From Kitasatospora sp. NBC_00240 (GTDB lineage: Bacteria > Actinomycetota > Actinomycetes > Streptomycetales > Streptomycetaceae), in contig NZ_JAPEMU010000001.1 of the NCBI RefSeq assembly GCF_026342405.1, forward strand, positions 3,410,001 to 3,474,000: a stretch of 64,000 bases of DNA. Reading direction: 5' to 3'. Made by a program: the position numbers and the translations under genes. This document shows positions 33,699 through 40,902 of the stretch, one piece after another. Below the pieces are notes generated by a model. It saw only the letters and a program-made list of their open reading frames with translations. It was not told the origin of the DNA and did not search any database. The stretch's first letter is position 1, and the number at the start of each line of letters is the position of its first letter.

Positions 33699-33714
33699 CG
33701 GTGAGCTATCACCG
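33699..33714. promoter_or_regulatory. Inverted repeat upstream of the serine protease gene
   Basis: CGGTGA and TCACCG are separated by GCTA, 57 nt before the protease start. It could be an operator. It resembles, but is not, a BldD site (the spacing is 4 rather than about 6). Confidence 0.3.
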
Positions 33715-33791
33715 CGCGGGTGCAAGACACCCGGACGAGCGACGGCGGCTGGCGACAGGCTGACGTGGAGCGGCCCCGGAGCCCGACGCGA

Positions 33792-33822
33792 AGAGGCCCG
33801 GAGCGAAGTGCTCCGGGCCTCT
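33792..33822 (-). terminator. hrdB terminator
   Basis: A perfect 13-bp stem (33792-33804 with 33810-33822) and a 5-nt loop GAAGT lie 48 nt past the hrdB stop. Confidence 0.75.
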
Positions 33823-33869
33823 CGGCGGCGGCTGGTGCGGGGCCGGGTCGGTCCCGTCCGGGCCGGCTG

Positions 33870-35468
33870 CTAGTCCAGGTAGTCGCGCAGCACCTGGGAG
33901 CGCGACGGGTGGCGCAGCTTGGACATCGTCTTGGACTCGATCTGGCGGATCCGCTCGCGGGTGACCCCGTAGACCTTGCCGATCTCGTCCAGCGTCTTCG
34001 GCTGGCCGTCGGTGAGGCCGAAGCGCATCGAGACCACGCCGGCCTCACGCTCGGACAGGGTGTCCAGCACCGAGTGCAGCTGCTCCTGGAGCAGGGTGAA
34101 CGAGACCGCGTCGGCCGGCACGACCGCCTCGGAGTCCTCGATCAGGTCACCGAACTCGCTGTCGCCGTCCTCGCCGAGCGGGGTGTGCAGCGAGATGGGC
34201 TCGCGGCCGTACTTCTGGACCTCGATGACCTTCTCGGGGGTCATGTCGAGTTCCTTGGCCAGCTCCTCCGGGGTGGGCTCGCGGCCCAGGTCCTGGAGCA
34301 TCTGGCGCTGGACGCGGGCCAGCTTGTTGATGACCTCGACCATGTGCACCGGGATACGGATGGTGCGGGCCTGGTCGGCCATCGCGCGGGTGATCGCCTG
34401 GCGGATCCACCACGTCGCGTAGGTGGAGAACTTGTAGCCCTTGGTGTAGTCGAACTTCTCGACCGCGCGGATCAGACCGAGGTTGCCCTCCTGGATCAGG
34501 TCCAGGAACAGCATGCCGCGGCCGGTGTAGCGCTTGGCCAGCGAGACCACCAGGCGGAGGTTGGCCTCCAGCAGGTGGTTCTTGGCGCGGCGGCCGTCCT
34601 CGGCGATGATCTCCAGCTCGCGCTTGAGCTTGGGGGCCAGCTTGTCCGCGGCGCTCAGCTTGTCCTCGGCGAAGAGGCCGGCCTCGATCCGCTTGGCGAG
34701 CTCGACCTCCTGCTCGGCGTTGAGCAGCGGGACCTTGCCGATCTGCTTCAGGTAGTCCTTGACCGGGTCGGCGGTGGCACCGGCGACGGCGACCTGCTGG
34801 GCCGGCGCGTCGTCCTCGTCGTCGTCGGAGAGCACGAAGCCCTGCGACTCCTCCTCGGGCTCCGCCTCCTCGCCCTTGGCACCCGGCGCGGCGTCCTCGA
34901 CCGACTCCTCCTCGCCGAGCAGCTCCTCGCCGCCCTTGGCGGCGGTCTTCTTCGCGGCGGTCTTCTTGGCGGGCGCGGCGGCCTTCTTCGCCACGGCCTT
35001 CTTGGCCGGCGCGGCGGCCTTCTTCGCCACGGCGGCCTTCGGCTCGTCGGCGGCGGCCACGGCGGAACCGTCCGCCGGCAGGGCCGCGACGGCGACCGGG
35101 ACGGACGGGGCCACGGGCGCGCCGGGCGCGATCCGCACCGGGGGCTTGGTGGGGGCGGACGGGGTCCGGGTGGTGACCGCCTTGGTCGCGGTGCGCTTGG
35201 TGGTGCTCTTGGCCGCGACACTCTTGCGCTTGGCGGCGGCCGGCTCGGCCGCGCTGACCATGAGGTCCACGCCCTCCTCAATCAGAACCTGATTGAGGCT
35301 GCGCATGACGTTCTTCCACTTGGTGACCGGGATCTGGTCCGCCTCGAAAGCCTGACGCACGTCGTCACCGGCGATCTGCCCCTGGGCCTTGCCCCGCTCG
35401 ATGAGCGCCAGCAGAGCCGCGGACTCGGCGATCTCGGGGGGGAGCGAACGGGATGTGCTGGCCGACAC
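33870..35468 (-). CDS. hrdB: Principal RNA polymerase sigma factor HrdB
   Basis: HrdB is the essential sigma-70 homologue that directs RNA polymerase to most housekeeping promoters. The 532-residue protein starts [16 protein letters not shown] with region 1.1. A Lys/Ala-rich, histone-H1-like linker follows (repeated KKAAAPAKK, about 140-180) and an acidic stretch with [12 protein letters not shown]. Regions 1.2-2.4 include [20 protein letters not shown] and [18 protein letters not shown]. Regions 3-4 end in [21 protein letters not shown]. From SDDDED onward it is almost identical to S. coelicolor HrdB from memory. GTG at 35468 has AGAGG 6 nt upstream; the TTG two codons earlier abuts it. Confidence 0.98.
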   Translation of the reverse strand: MSASTSRSLPPEIAESAALLALIERGKAQGQIAGDDVRQAFEADQIPVTKWKNVMRSLNQVLIEEGVDLMVSAAEPAAAKRKSVAAKSTTKRTATKAVTTRTPSAPTKPPVRIAPGAPVAPSVPVAVAALPADGSAVAAADEPKAAVAKKAAAPAKKAVAKKAAAPAKKTAAKKTAAKGGEELLGEEESVEDAAPGAKGEEAEPEEESQGFVLSDDDEDDAPAQQVAVAGATADPVKDYLKQIGKVPLLNAEQEVELAKRIEAGLFAEDKLSAADKLAPKLKRELEIIAEDGRRAKNHLLEANLRLVVSLAKRYTGRGMLFLDLIQEGNLGLIRAVEKFDYTKGYKFSTYATWWIRQAITRAMADQARTIRIPVHMVEVINKLARVQRQMLQDLGREPTPEELAKELDMTPEKVIEVQKYGREPISLHTPLGEDGDSEFGDLIEDSEAVVPADAVSFTLLQEQLHSVLDTLSEREAGVVSMRFGLTDGQPKTLDEIGKVYGVTRERIRQIESKTMSKLRHPSRSQVLRDYLD

Positions 35469-35972
35469 GAACAACCTCTCGGACGATGAGTGGACTCGAA
35501 CCCGTACCGGGCCGCCCGAGCGGGCGGGGAAGGATCACGCGTGACTGCACGCGGCGTCGATTCCGACCGACTCGGGCTTGAGGACTGGGTTTGCAGGACG
35601 GCAGCAGCGCCGCAGACCAACACAGCATTCTGACATGGTGGTGGTATTCCGGAGCTGCTTCCGCTCCGTACACATCGCTGCCACCAGTCAAGTGTTACGC
35701 ATGCCGTTGGTGGCGCGGGTCACACCCTCCGGGTTCCGGGGTCCGATGCCCGTCCCGGCCGCCTCCCACCTGCGGTTCGTCTCTTTCGATCCCGTCCCGC
35801 GGAATTGCTCCGGGACGCCCTCCCGGGGCCGCCCGCCGCCAGGCCGGACCGCTGTGCCGGGTGGTCGGCCCGAGTGGTGGACACGGCCCGCCGGTCGCTC
35901 CTACGAGGCGGCCGGCGGGCCGGGGAACCGCGTCCTCATGTCGTTCGTCGGGGTCGCTGGCCGGACCCGCGC
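35469..35972. other. 504-nt hrdB upstream region
   Basis: No gene is supported. hrdB promoters must lie here. A TTGACT -35-like hexamer reads leftward at 35691-35686, but no good -10 follows at 16-18 nt. The far end holds the whiH terminator and a CGTCCCG/CGGGACG inverted pair near 35794-35820. Confidence 0.4.
35884..35922 (-). terminator. whiH terminator
   Basis: An 11-bp perfect stem (35884-35894 with 35912-35922) and a 17-nt loop lie 51 nt past the whiH stop. Confidence 0.5.
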
Positions 35973-36851
35973 TCAGTGCTCGCGGGGAGCGGGGACGGAG
36001 GGCTCGATCTCCGGGTGGACGGTGAGCAGGGCCCGGGTCGCGGCCTCACCGGCGGTGCCGTCACCGGTACCGAGCGCGTCCACCAGGCGGATGTGCAGGC
36101 TGACCGAGGACTCCGACGGACGCTCGCAGGAGGTGGCCGGACCGCCGGAGACCTGCAGGGCGCAGGAGACGATCCCGGAGAGGTGCTCCAGCATCCGGTT
36201 CCCGGCCATCTGCAGGATCAGCGCGTGCAGCTCGGCATCGGCCCGGGTGAAGGTGACCTGGTCCGCCTGGGCGGTGGCGTGGGCCATGATCTCGGTCAGC
36301 TCGACCAGCCGCTGCTGGACGTCCTCACGGCCGTGGCCGGCGGCCAGCCGGGCCGCCAGCGGCTCGATCGCCCAGCGCAGCTCGAACAGCTCGCGGCGCT
36401 GCTCGTCGCGCTGCGGGCCGAAGGCGCGCCACTCGATGATGTCGGGGTCGAGCAGGTTCCAGTCGGCGACCGGGCGGACCCTGGTCCCCACGTTGGGCCG
36501 GGCACTCACCAGGCCCTTCGCCTCCAGCACGCGGAGCGACTCGCGCACGACGGTGCGGGAGACCTCGAAGCGCTGGCCGATCTCCTCGGGGACGAGGGGG
36601 CGGTCGGCGCCGAGGTCGCCGGAGACGATCATCTGGCCGAGCTGCTGGACGAGCTGGCCGTGCAGGCCTCGGCCACGGCTGCTGGTGGTCTTGCGGCCGA
36701 CCCGGACGAGGTCGGAGTCGACGCCCTCCCAGCGGGGCAGGGGCGGGGTCGGCCGGTCGGTGTAGGAGAAGCGATCCAGCTCACCGGGGCCGGAGGCGGC
36801 GCCATCGGCGGGGCGGGCGGCGGTCATGGTGGGGTGCGCAAGGGTACTCAC
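35973..36851 (-). CDS. whiH: Sporulation regulator WhiH (GntR/FadR family)
   Basis: WhiH is a developmental regulator needed for orderly sporulation septation in aerial hyphae. The 292-residue protein has a non-conserved N-terminus and a GntR winged HTH at about residues 60-125 (LHGQLVQQLGQMIVSGDLGADRPLVP, then RFEVSRTVVRESLRVLEAKGLV). A FadR-type all-helical effector domain (FCD; about 150-280) contains metal/ligand histidine positions (DAELHALILQMAGN, SSVSLHIRLVDAL). The call rests on family plus its position next to hrdB, as in S. coelicolor. GTG at 36851 is preceded by AAAGGA at short spacing; ATG at 36827 is an alternative. Confidence 0.88.
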   Translation of the reverse strand: MSTLAHPTMTAARPADGAASGPGELDRFSYTDRPTPPLPRWEGVDSDLVRVGRKTTSSRGRGLHGQLVQQLGQMIVSGDLGADRPLVPEEIGQRFEVSRTVVRESLRVLEAKGLVSARPNVGTRVRPVADWNLLDPDIIEWRAFGPQRDEQRRELFELRWAIEPLAARLAAGHGREDVQQRLVELTEIMAHATAQADQVTFTRADAELHALILQMAGNRMLEHLSGIVSCALQVSGGPATSCERPSESSVSLHIRLVDALGTGDGTAGEAATRALLTVHPEIEPSVPAPREH

Positions 36852-36858
36852 ACGTCCT

Positions 36859-36886
36859 TTGTCGGCGATCGGCGGGCCCAGCTTGA
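36859..36886 (-). promoter_or_regulatory. Sigma-WhiG-like promoter of whiH
   Basis: On the minus strand GCCGACAA (36866-36859) differs by one base from the sigma-WhiG/FliA-class -10 GCCGATAA. TCAA (36886-36883) stands 16 nt upstream where TAAA is expected. whiH of S. coelicolor is known to depend on sigma-WhiG. A start site 6-8 nt downstream would coincide with the GTG, implying a leaderless mRNA. Confidence 0.55.
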
Positions 36887-37049
36887 GAATTCTCGTGAAA
36901 AGCACACGAAAGGGTGATCGCCCGTGACTGGATAATTGACTTCTTATCAGGAAGAACCTCGCATTACGGTCACCTGTTGACTGATCGTCATGACACCGGC
37001 CCGCAGGCGTTCGAGTGCCGCCGGCCCGGTGGCCGCAGGTCGGCCCGAC

Positions 37050-37865
37050 TCAGAGCGCTCGGCGCCGCACCTGCACCATCAGGCAGACGAGCACCAGCAG
37101 CACCGCGGGGGAGGCCAGCACCGCGAGCAGGGCCGGATCGGCGAGATCCAGCGGGCCTCCGACGGCCGGGCCCGAGCCGGCCCGTACCCAGTCGAAGCCG
37201 TACTGCAGCGGCAGCACTCCGTCCGCGACGTCCGCACGGACCGCCCCGGTCTGCCGCAGGAACAGGGCCAGGCCCGCCTCCAGCAGGACGGGCAGGGCGC
37301 AGAGCAGCAGGATCCCGGCCGACGCGCTACGGGTGAGCGAAGCGGTCAGCACCCCGGCGCCGCCGGCCGCCACCACGAGGACGGCGAACACCGCGAGCGC
37401 CACCGGCAGTCGACCGCCCGACGCCAGGACGCCCCGGGTGAAGACCCGGGAGGCGTCCACGGCGGGCCCCAGCGCCAGCCGGGTCACCACCGCGTCCAGC
37501 AGCACCGTGGTCGCGGCGAGCACCGCCGACAGCGCACCGACCACGACGACCTTGCCGAACAGCAGCCGGACCCGCCGCAGATACCCCACCTGCGAGGCCG
37601 CCAGTCCGGGATGGCGCACCTCGTGCCCGTACGAGAGGGCGCCCAGAACGCCGGCGCCGATGGCGGCGATCGGGAGCGGCAGCAACGGGACGGCGGCGGT
37701 CACCGACCGGACGGCGGCATCGACGCCCAGCGGGCCGGGCACGGCCTGGCGGGCCAGCAGGGCGGCCACCGCGGCGTCGCAGAGCAGGACGGTGGCGAGG
37801 ACGATCCAGGTCGAACGAAGGCCGCTCAGCCGGCGTGCCTCGTAGGCCAGTACGCGCACGGTCAC
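37050..37865 (-). CDS. ABC-2-like transporter permease
   Basis: The 271-residue membrane protein has about six hydrophobic segments (for example STWIVLATVLLCDAAVAALLA, LPLLPLPIAAIGAGVLGALSYG and LPVALAVFAVLVVAAGGAGVL). The opening VRVLAYEARRLSGLRST is typical of ABC-2-type exporter permeases. The start overlaps the upstream ATPase stop (GTGA); a second GTG at 37859 has better spacing to GGAG and may be used instead. It is the likely membrane partner of the preceding ATPase-like protein. The substrate is unknown. Confidence 0.85.
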   Translation of the reverse strand: MTVRVLAYEARRLSGLRSTWIVLATVLLCDAAVAALLARQAVPGPLGVDAAVRSVTAAVPLLPLPIAAIGAGVLGALSYGHEVRHPGLAASQVGYLRRVRLLFGKVVVVGALSAVLAATTVLLDAVVTRLALGPAVDASRVFTRGVLASGGRLPVALAVFAVLVVAAGGAGVLTASLTRSASAGILLLCALPVLLEAGLALFLRQTGAVRADVADGVLPLQYGFDWVRAGSGPAVGGPLDLADPALLAVLASPAVLLVLVCLMVQVRRRAL

Positions 37866-39451
37866 TCGCTCCGGTGGTCGGGCCCGGTGAGGGGCGCGGG
37901 GGTGGCGGGGGTGGCGGGGTCGCTCGGCCGGGCGTGGGCGCCGGCCCTGGAGAGGGCGCTCGCACCGGAGGTCGCTCCGGTGAAAGGCGTACTGGTGAAG
38001 GCTGTGCCGGTGGCGGCCGAGCCGATGGAGGGGGAACCGATGGAAGGCGTACCGAAGGCGGGTGTGTCGAAGGCGGGTGTACCGGCGGTGGGCGCACCGG
38101 TGGCGGCCGTGCTGGTGGTGCCGGCGCCCGTGCTGCCGGCGGAGGCGGCGCGCAGGGCGTAGCCGGGCTCGGACGACTGACGCCCCTGGGGGACCTGCTG
38201 GGCGGGTGGCGGCTGCTGCGCCAGCGGGGACGGCGGTAGGTGCGAGGGGGTGGATCCCGACGGGGCCTGCATCACCGGCAGCGCCTGGGTGGGCGGCAGG
38301 GGTCGACCCGGAGCCGATACCTGAGCCGGCGCCAGAGACGGTGTCAGGGCCGGTTCCGACATCGAGGATTGAGCGGCCTGCGGCGACCGGTGGGCCGGTG
38401 CGGTCAGTGCGGCCTGCCGGGCCGGTGACACCTGCGGGGGGTGTGCGGCCTGTGGGATCGGAGCGGTCTGCGGACCGGGGACGACCGGGGACGCCGGCGA
38501 CGGCTGCCCGTCGGGCGCCCGGCGGGCCTTGTGCAGTTGGACCTGGCCCGAGCGGCCCGAGGAGGCGGGCAGTGCGGCGCGTGGCGCCGGCTGCTCGACC
38601 ACCCGTTCGGCCAGCTCGTGCAGCAGGATTCCGTGCCGGTAGGCGAGTTCGCCGATCTCCGTCCGGCCGATCCCGGAGACCGCCAGGCCCACGGCGCCGT
38701 CCCGGCGGACCAGCGCGCCCTGGCCGAGCAGCAGGTCCGCGAGCCGGGCCATCTGCGGGCCCCGGACGGACACCTCGGGGCGCAGCCGGGTGCGGCGGAA
38801 GTCGGCGACCGGCTGGTCCGCGACCAACCTTCCCTGCTCCAGGGTGGCCACCCGGTCGGCGAGCCGGGCCGCCTCCTGCGGGGCGCGGGTGGTCACCAGG
38901 ACCGAGCCGCCGGCGACGGCGAACGAGCGCAGGAAGGAGTGGAACCACTCGATGTTGCGCGGGGAGAGACCCTCGGTCGGCGCGTCGAGCACCAGGGTGC
39001 CCGGCGTCCCGAGGAGAGCTCCGGCGAGGATCAGACGGCGGTTCATACCCGGGGAGAAGACCCGCAGCCGGTGGCCGGCGACCGTGGCGAGGCGGGTCTG
39101 CTCCAGGAGTTCGTCGGCGCGCCCGGTCGGCACGCCCGCGGCGGCGGCGAGCATCCGCAGGTGGCCCCGGGCGGTCCGGCCCGGGTGGCCGGCCATCGCC
39201 CCGACGGTCGGCAGGACGACCCCCACCTCGCGCTCCGGCCTGCGCAGCGTGCGGTAGGTGCGGCCGCCGAAGAGGGTGACGCCCTGGCCGCGTTCGAGGT
39301 CGAGCATCAGCCGCAGCGCGGTGCTCTTGCCGGACTCCTCGGGGCCGAGCAGGGCGGTGACCATGCCGGGGCGGACATCGAAGGTGAGGTCGAGCAGGGC
39401 CGGTGGCCGGCCCCGGCGGTAGACCTTGGTCAGTCCGGTGATCTGGATCAT
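37862..39451 (-). CDS. ABC transporter ATPase-like protein with degenerate active site and long disordered tail
   Basis: The 529-residue protein has an N-terminal ABC domain (about 1-220). Walker A GPEESGKST (36-44) is intact. The signature is FSPGMNRR instead of LSGGQ. Walker B is TLVLDAPTEGLSP, so the catalytic glutamate after Asp156 is Ala157 and the D-loop aspartate is missing. The switch position reads VTTRAPQEA, with Arg189 instead of His. HPGRTARGHLRM near residue 89 is a motif of this streptomycete subfamily. Residues about 300-529 are Pro/Ser/Thr/Gln-rich with near-repeats such as TPAFDTPAFGTPSIGSPSIG. It may bind ATP but hydrolyse poorly. It is coupled to the permease gene downstream. 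Confidence 0.88.
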   Translation of the reverse strand: MIQITGLTKVYRRGRPPALLDLTFDVRPGMVTALLGPEESGKSTALRLMLDLERGQGVTLFGGRTYRTLRRPEREVGVVLPTVGAMAGHPGRTARGHLRMLAAAAGVPTGRADELLEQTRLATVAGHRLRVFSPGMNRRLILAGALLGTPGTLVLDAPTEGLSPRNIEWFHSFLRSFAVAGGSVLVTTRAPQEAARLADRVATLEQGRLVADQPVADFRRTRLRPEVSVRGPQMARLADLLLGQGALVRRDGAVGLAVSGIGRTEIGELAYRHGILLHELAERVVEQPAPRAALPASSGRSGQVQLHKARRAPDGQPSPASPVVPGPQTAPIPQAAHPPQVSPARQAALTAPAHRSPQAAQSSMSEPALTPSLAPAQVSAPGRPLPPTQALPVMQAPSGSTPSHLPPSPLAQQPPPAQQVPQGRQSSEPGYALRAASAGSTGAGTTSTAATGAPTAGTPAFDTPAFGTPSIGSPSIGSAATGTAFTSTPFTGATSGASALSRAGAHARPSDPATPATPAPLTGPDHRSE

Positions 39452-39730
39452 CGCTGGCTGCTCCCATTACCTCGACCGGCCGGGTCCACGGCACGGGCCT
39501 CCCCGGACGTCCCCGCGCCAGCACACTAGGTGCCGCAGTCGGAGATTTCGGGCATTACGGAAGCGGCGTCGGGCACAAGTCCGCACACCTCACCCGATCA
39601 GGGGAAAATCCCACCTCGGGCATCCCCCGGACGCACCGGCCCGGGTGGGCGGACGGGCGGGACCGGGTGCGGAGTTCGGGCTTCGGATGCCGGGGCCCGG
39701 CAGTCAGGACTTGGGGGGAGGGCTCGGAGG

Positions 39731-40474
39731 TCAGGACTCCGGGCGCAGCATCGGCGGGTTGAGGTCGGTGGCACCCCCGGCGGTGAACAGCTGCGCCGGG
39801 CGGCCGCCCTGACGGGTCGTCGTGCCGCCGGAGGGCAGCAGGAAGCCCGGCGTACCGGTGACCTTGCGGTGGAAGTTGCGCGGGTCCAGGGAGACGCCCC
39901 AGACGGCCTCGTAGACCCGGCGCAGCTCGCCCACGGTGAACTCGGTCGAGCAGAAGGCGGTCGCCAGCGAGGAGTACTCGATCTTGGACCGGGCGCGCTC
40001 GACCCCGTCCGCCAGGATCAGCCCGTGGTCGAAGGCCAGCGGCACGCCGTCGGCGGGGTTGCCGCCGAGCAGTTCGGCCACCGGCGCCCAGCGCGCGCTG
40101 CTGGCGTCCCCGCCCGGGCGAGGGGTCGGCAGGTCGGGCGCGAGGACCAGGTAGGCGACGCTGACCACCCGCATCCGGGGGTCGCGCTGCGGGTGCCCGT
40201 ACGTCGCGAGCTGCTCCAGGTGGGCCCCGACCGAGCCGTGTTCGGGGGCGGAGTGGGCCCGCAGGCCGGTCTCCTCGGCCAGCTCCCGCGACGCAGCCTC
40301 GGCCAGGCCCTCGTCGAGGCGCACGAAGCCACCGGGCAGCGCCCAGTACCCCTGGAAGGGCGGCTCGCCCCGTCGCACCAGCAGGGCACAGAGCGCGTGG
40401 TCCCGCACCGTCAGCACCACCAGGTCGACCGTGACAGCGAACGGGGGGAAGGCCGACGGGTCATAACGCGACAT
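39731..40474 (-). CDS. NUDIX-domain protein with C-terminal winged helix (NrtR-like)
   Basis: The 247-residue protein has a NUDIX domain (about 10-145) with the box [20 protein letters not shown] followed by ETGL (residues 48-71); its REL and EE elements are intact. A C-terminal region follows (about 160-220; [20 protein letters not shown], then [25 protein letters not shown]) that matches the winged-helix tail of NrtR-type NUDIX regulators. Those sense NAD-related or ADP-ribose metabolites. Because the catalytic box is intact, it may be an enzyme, a regulator, or both. ATG at 40474 is chosen; ATG at 40486 is an alternative. A candidate operator lies just upstream. Confidence 0.85.
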   Translation of the reverse strand: MSRYDPSAFPPFAVTVDLVVLTVRDHALCALLVRRGEPPFQGYWALPGGFVRLDEGLAEAASRELAEETGLRAHSAPEHGSVGAHLEQLATYGHPQRDPRMRVVSVAYLVLAPDLPTPRPGGDASSARWAPVAELLGGNPADGVPLAFDHGLILADGVERARSKIEYSSLATAFCSTEFTVGELRRVYEAVWGVSLDPRNFHRKVTGTPGFLLPSGGTTTRQGGRPAQLFTAGGATDLNPPMLRPES

Positions 40475-40484
40475 GGCGACGATC

Positions 40485-40506
40485 ATAGTCGTCTCTCTGA
40501 CGATAA
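40485..40506. promoter_or_regulatory. Candidate operator of the NUDIX regulator
   Basis: TCGTC-TCTCT-GACGA (40489-40503) is an inverted repeat flanked by AT-rich ATAG and TAA. It lies 15 nt before the NUDIX start codon and suits autoregulation by its winged-helix domain. Confidence 0.45.
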
Positions 40507-40902
40507 GCACAGGGCCTCGCGTCCGTGACGTCGGCCGCTCCGGGACACGGGCCCCGAGGCGCTGACGTCCGGGTGCGGGCGGCCGCGCTCCGGCCTCCGG
40601 GCCCGGGCTGCCCGGGACAGGCGTCCGGGCGCAGACGGTCGGGCGGCCACATCCACCCGTGCCGGCGACGCCCGCGCCCGGGCTGGCATGTCGGGGCGGG
40701 CGTCACCCGGGTGATCGTGTCCGGGTGATCGTGTCCGGGCGGGCGTGTCCGGGCCGGTGTTGCTGGCAGGTAGTGCTGGCGGGGCAGCCGTCCGGACACC
40801 CGGCAGGCCGGTTGCCGGGCGCTCCGGGCGCTCCGGGCGCGGACGCGGCGGCCCCGCGCCCCGGCCGGTTCCGCGGGCCCGGCAGCCGCAGCCGCAGCTG
40901 GT
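40507..40902. other. 396-nt GC-rich gap between NUDIX and glycosidase genes
   Basis: No gene is supported; the region contains a short 14-nt tandem repeat. Reading frames here are arginine/proline-rich chance ORFs. Confidence 0.4.
40711..40752. repeat. 14-nt tandem repeat
   Basis: GTGATCGTGTCCGG occurs twice exactly (40711-40724, 40725-40738). A third unit GCGGGCGTGTCCGG (40739-40752) and a decayed fourth follow. It is a candidate variable-number repeat. Confidence 0.7.

Noticed and set aside
35640..35700. sigma-R (GGAAT-N18-GTT) promoter upstream of hrdB
   Set aside because: A GGAAT exists leftward at 35650-35646, but the nearest GTT is 24 nt away, not 18-19; not a match.
36913..36929. BldD site upstream of whiH
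   Set aside because: AGTCA-N7-TCACC on the minus strand differs from AGTGA-N6-TCACC in sequence and spacing; too weak to list as a site.
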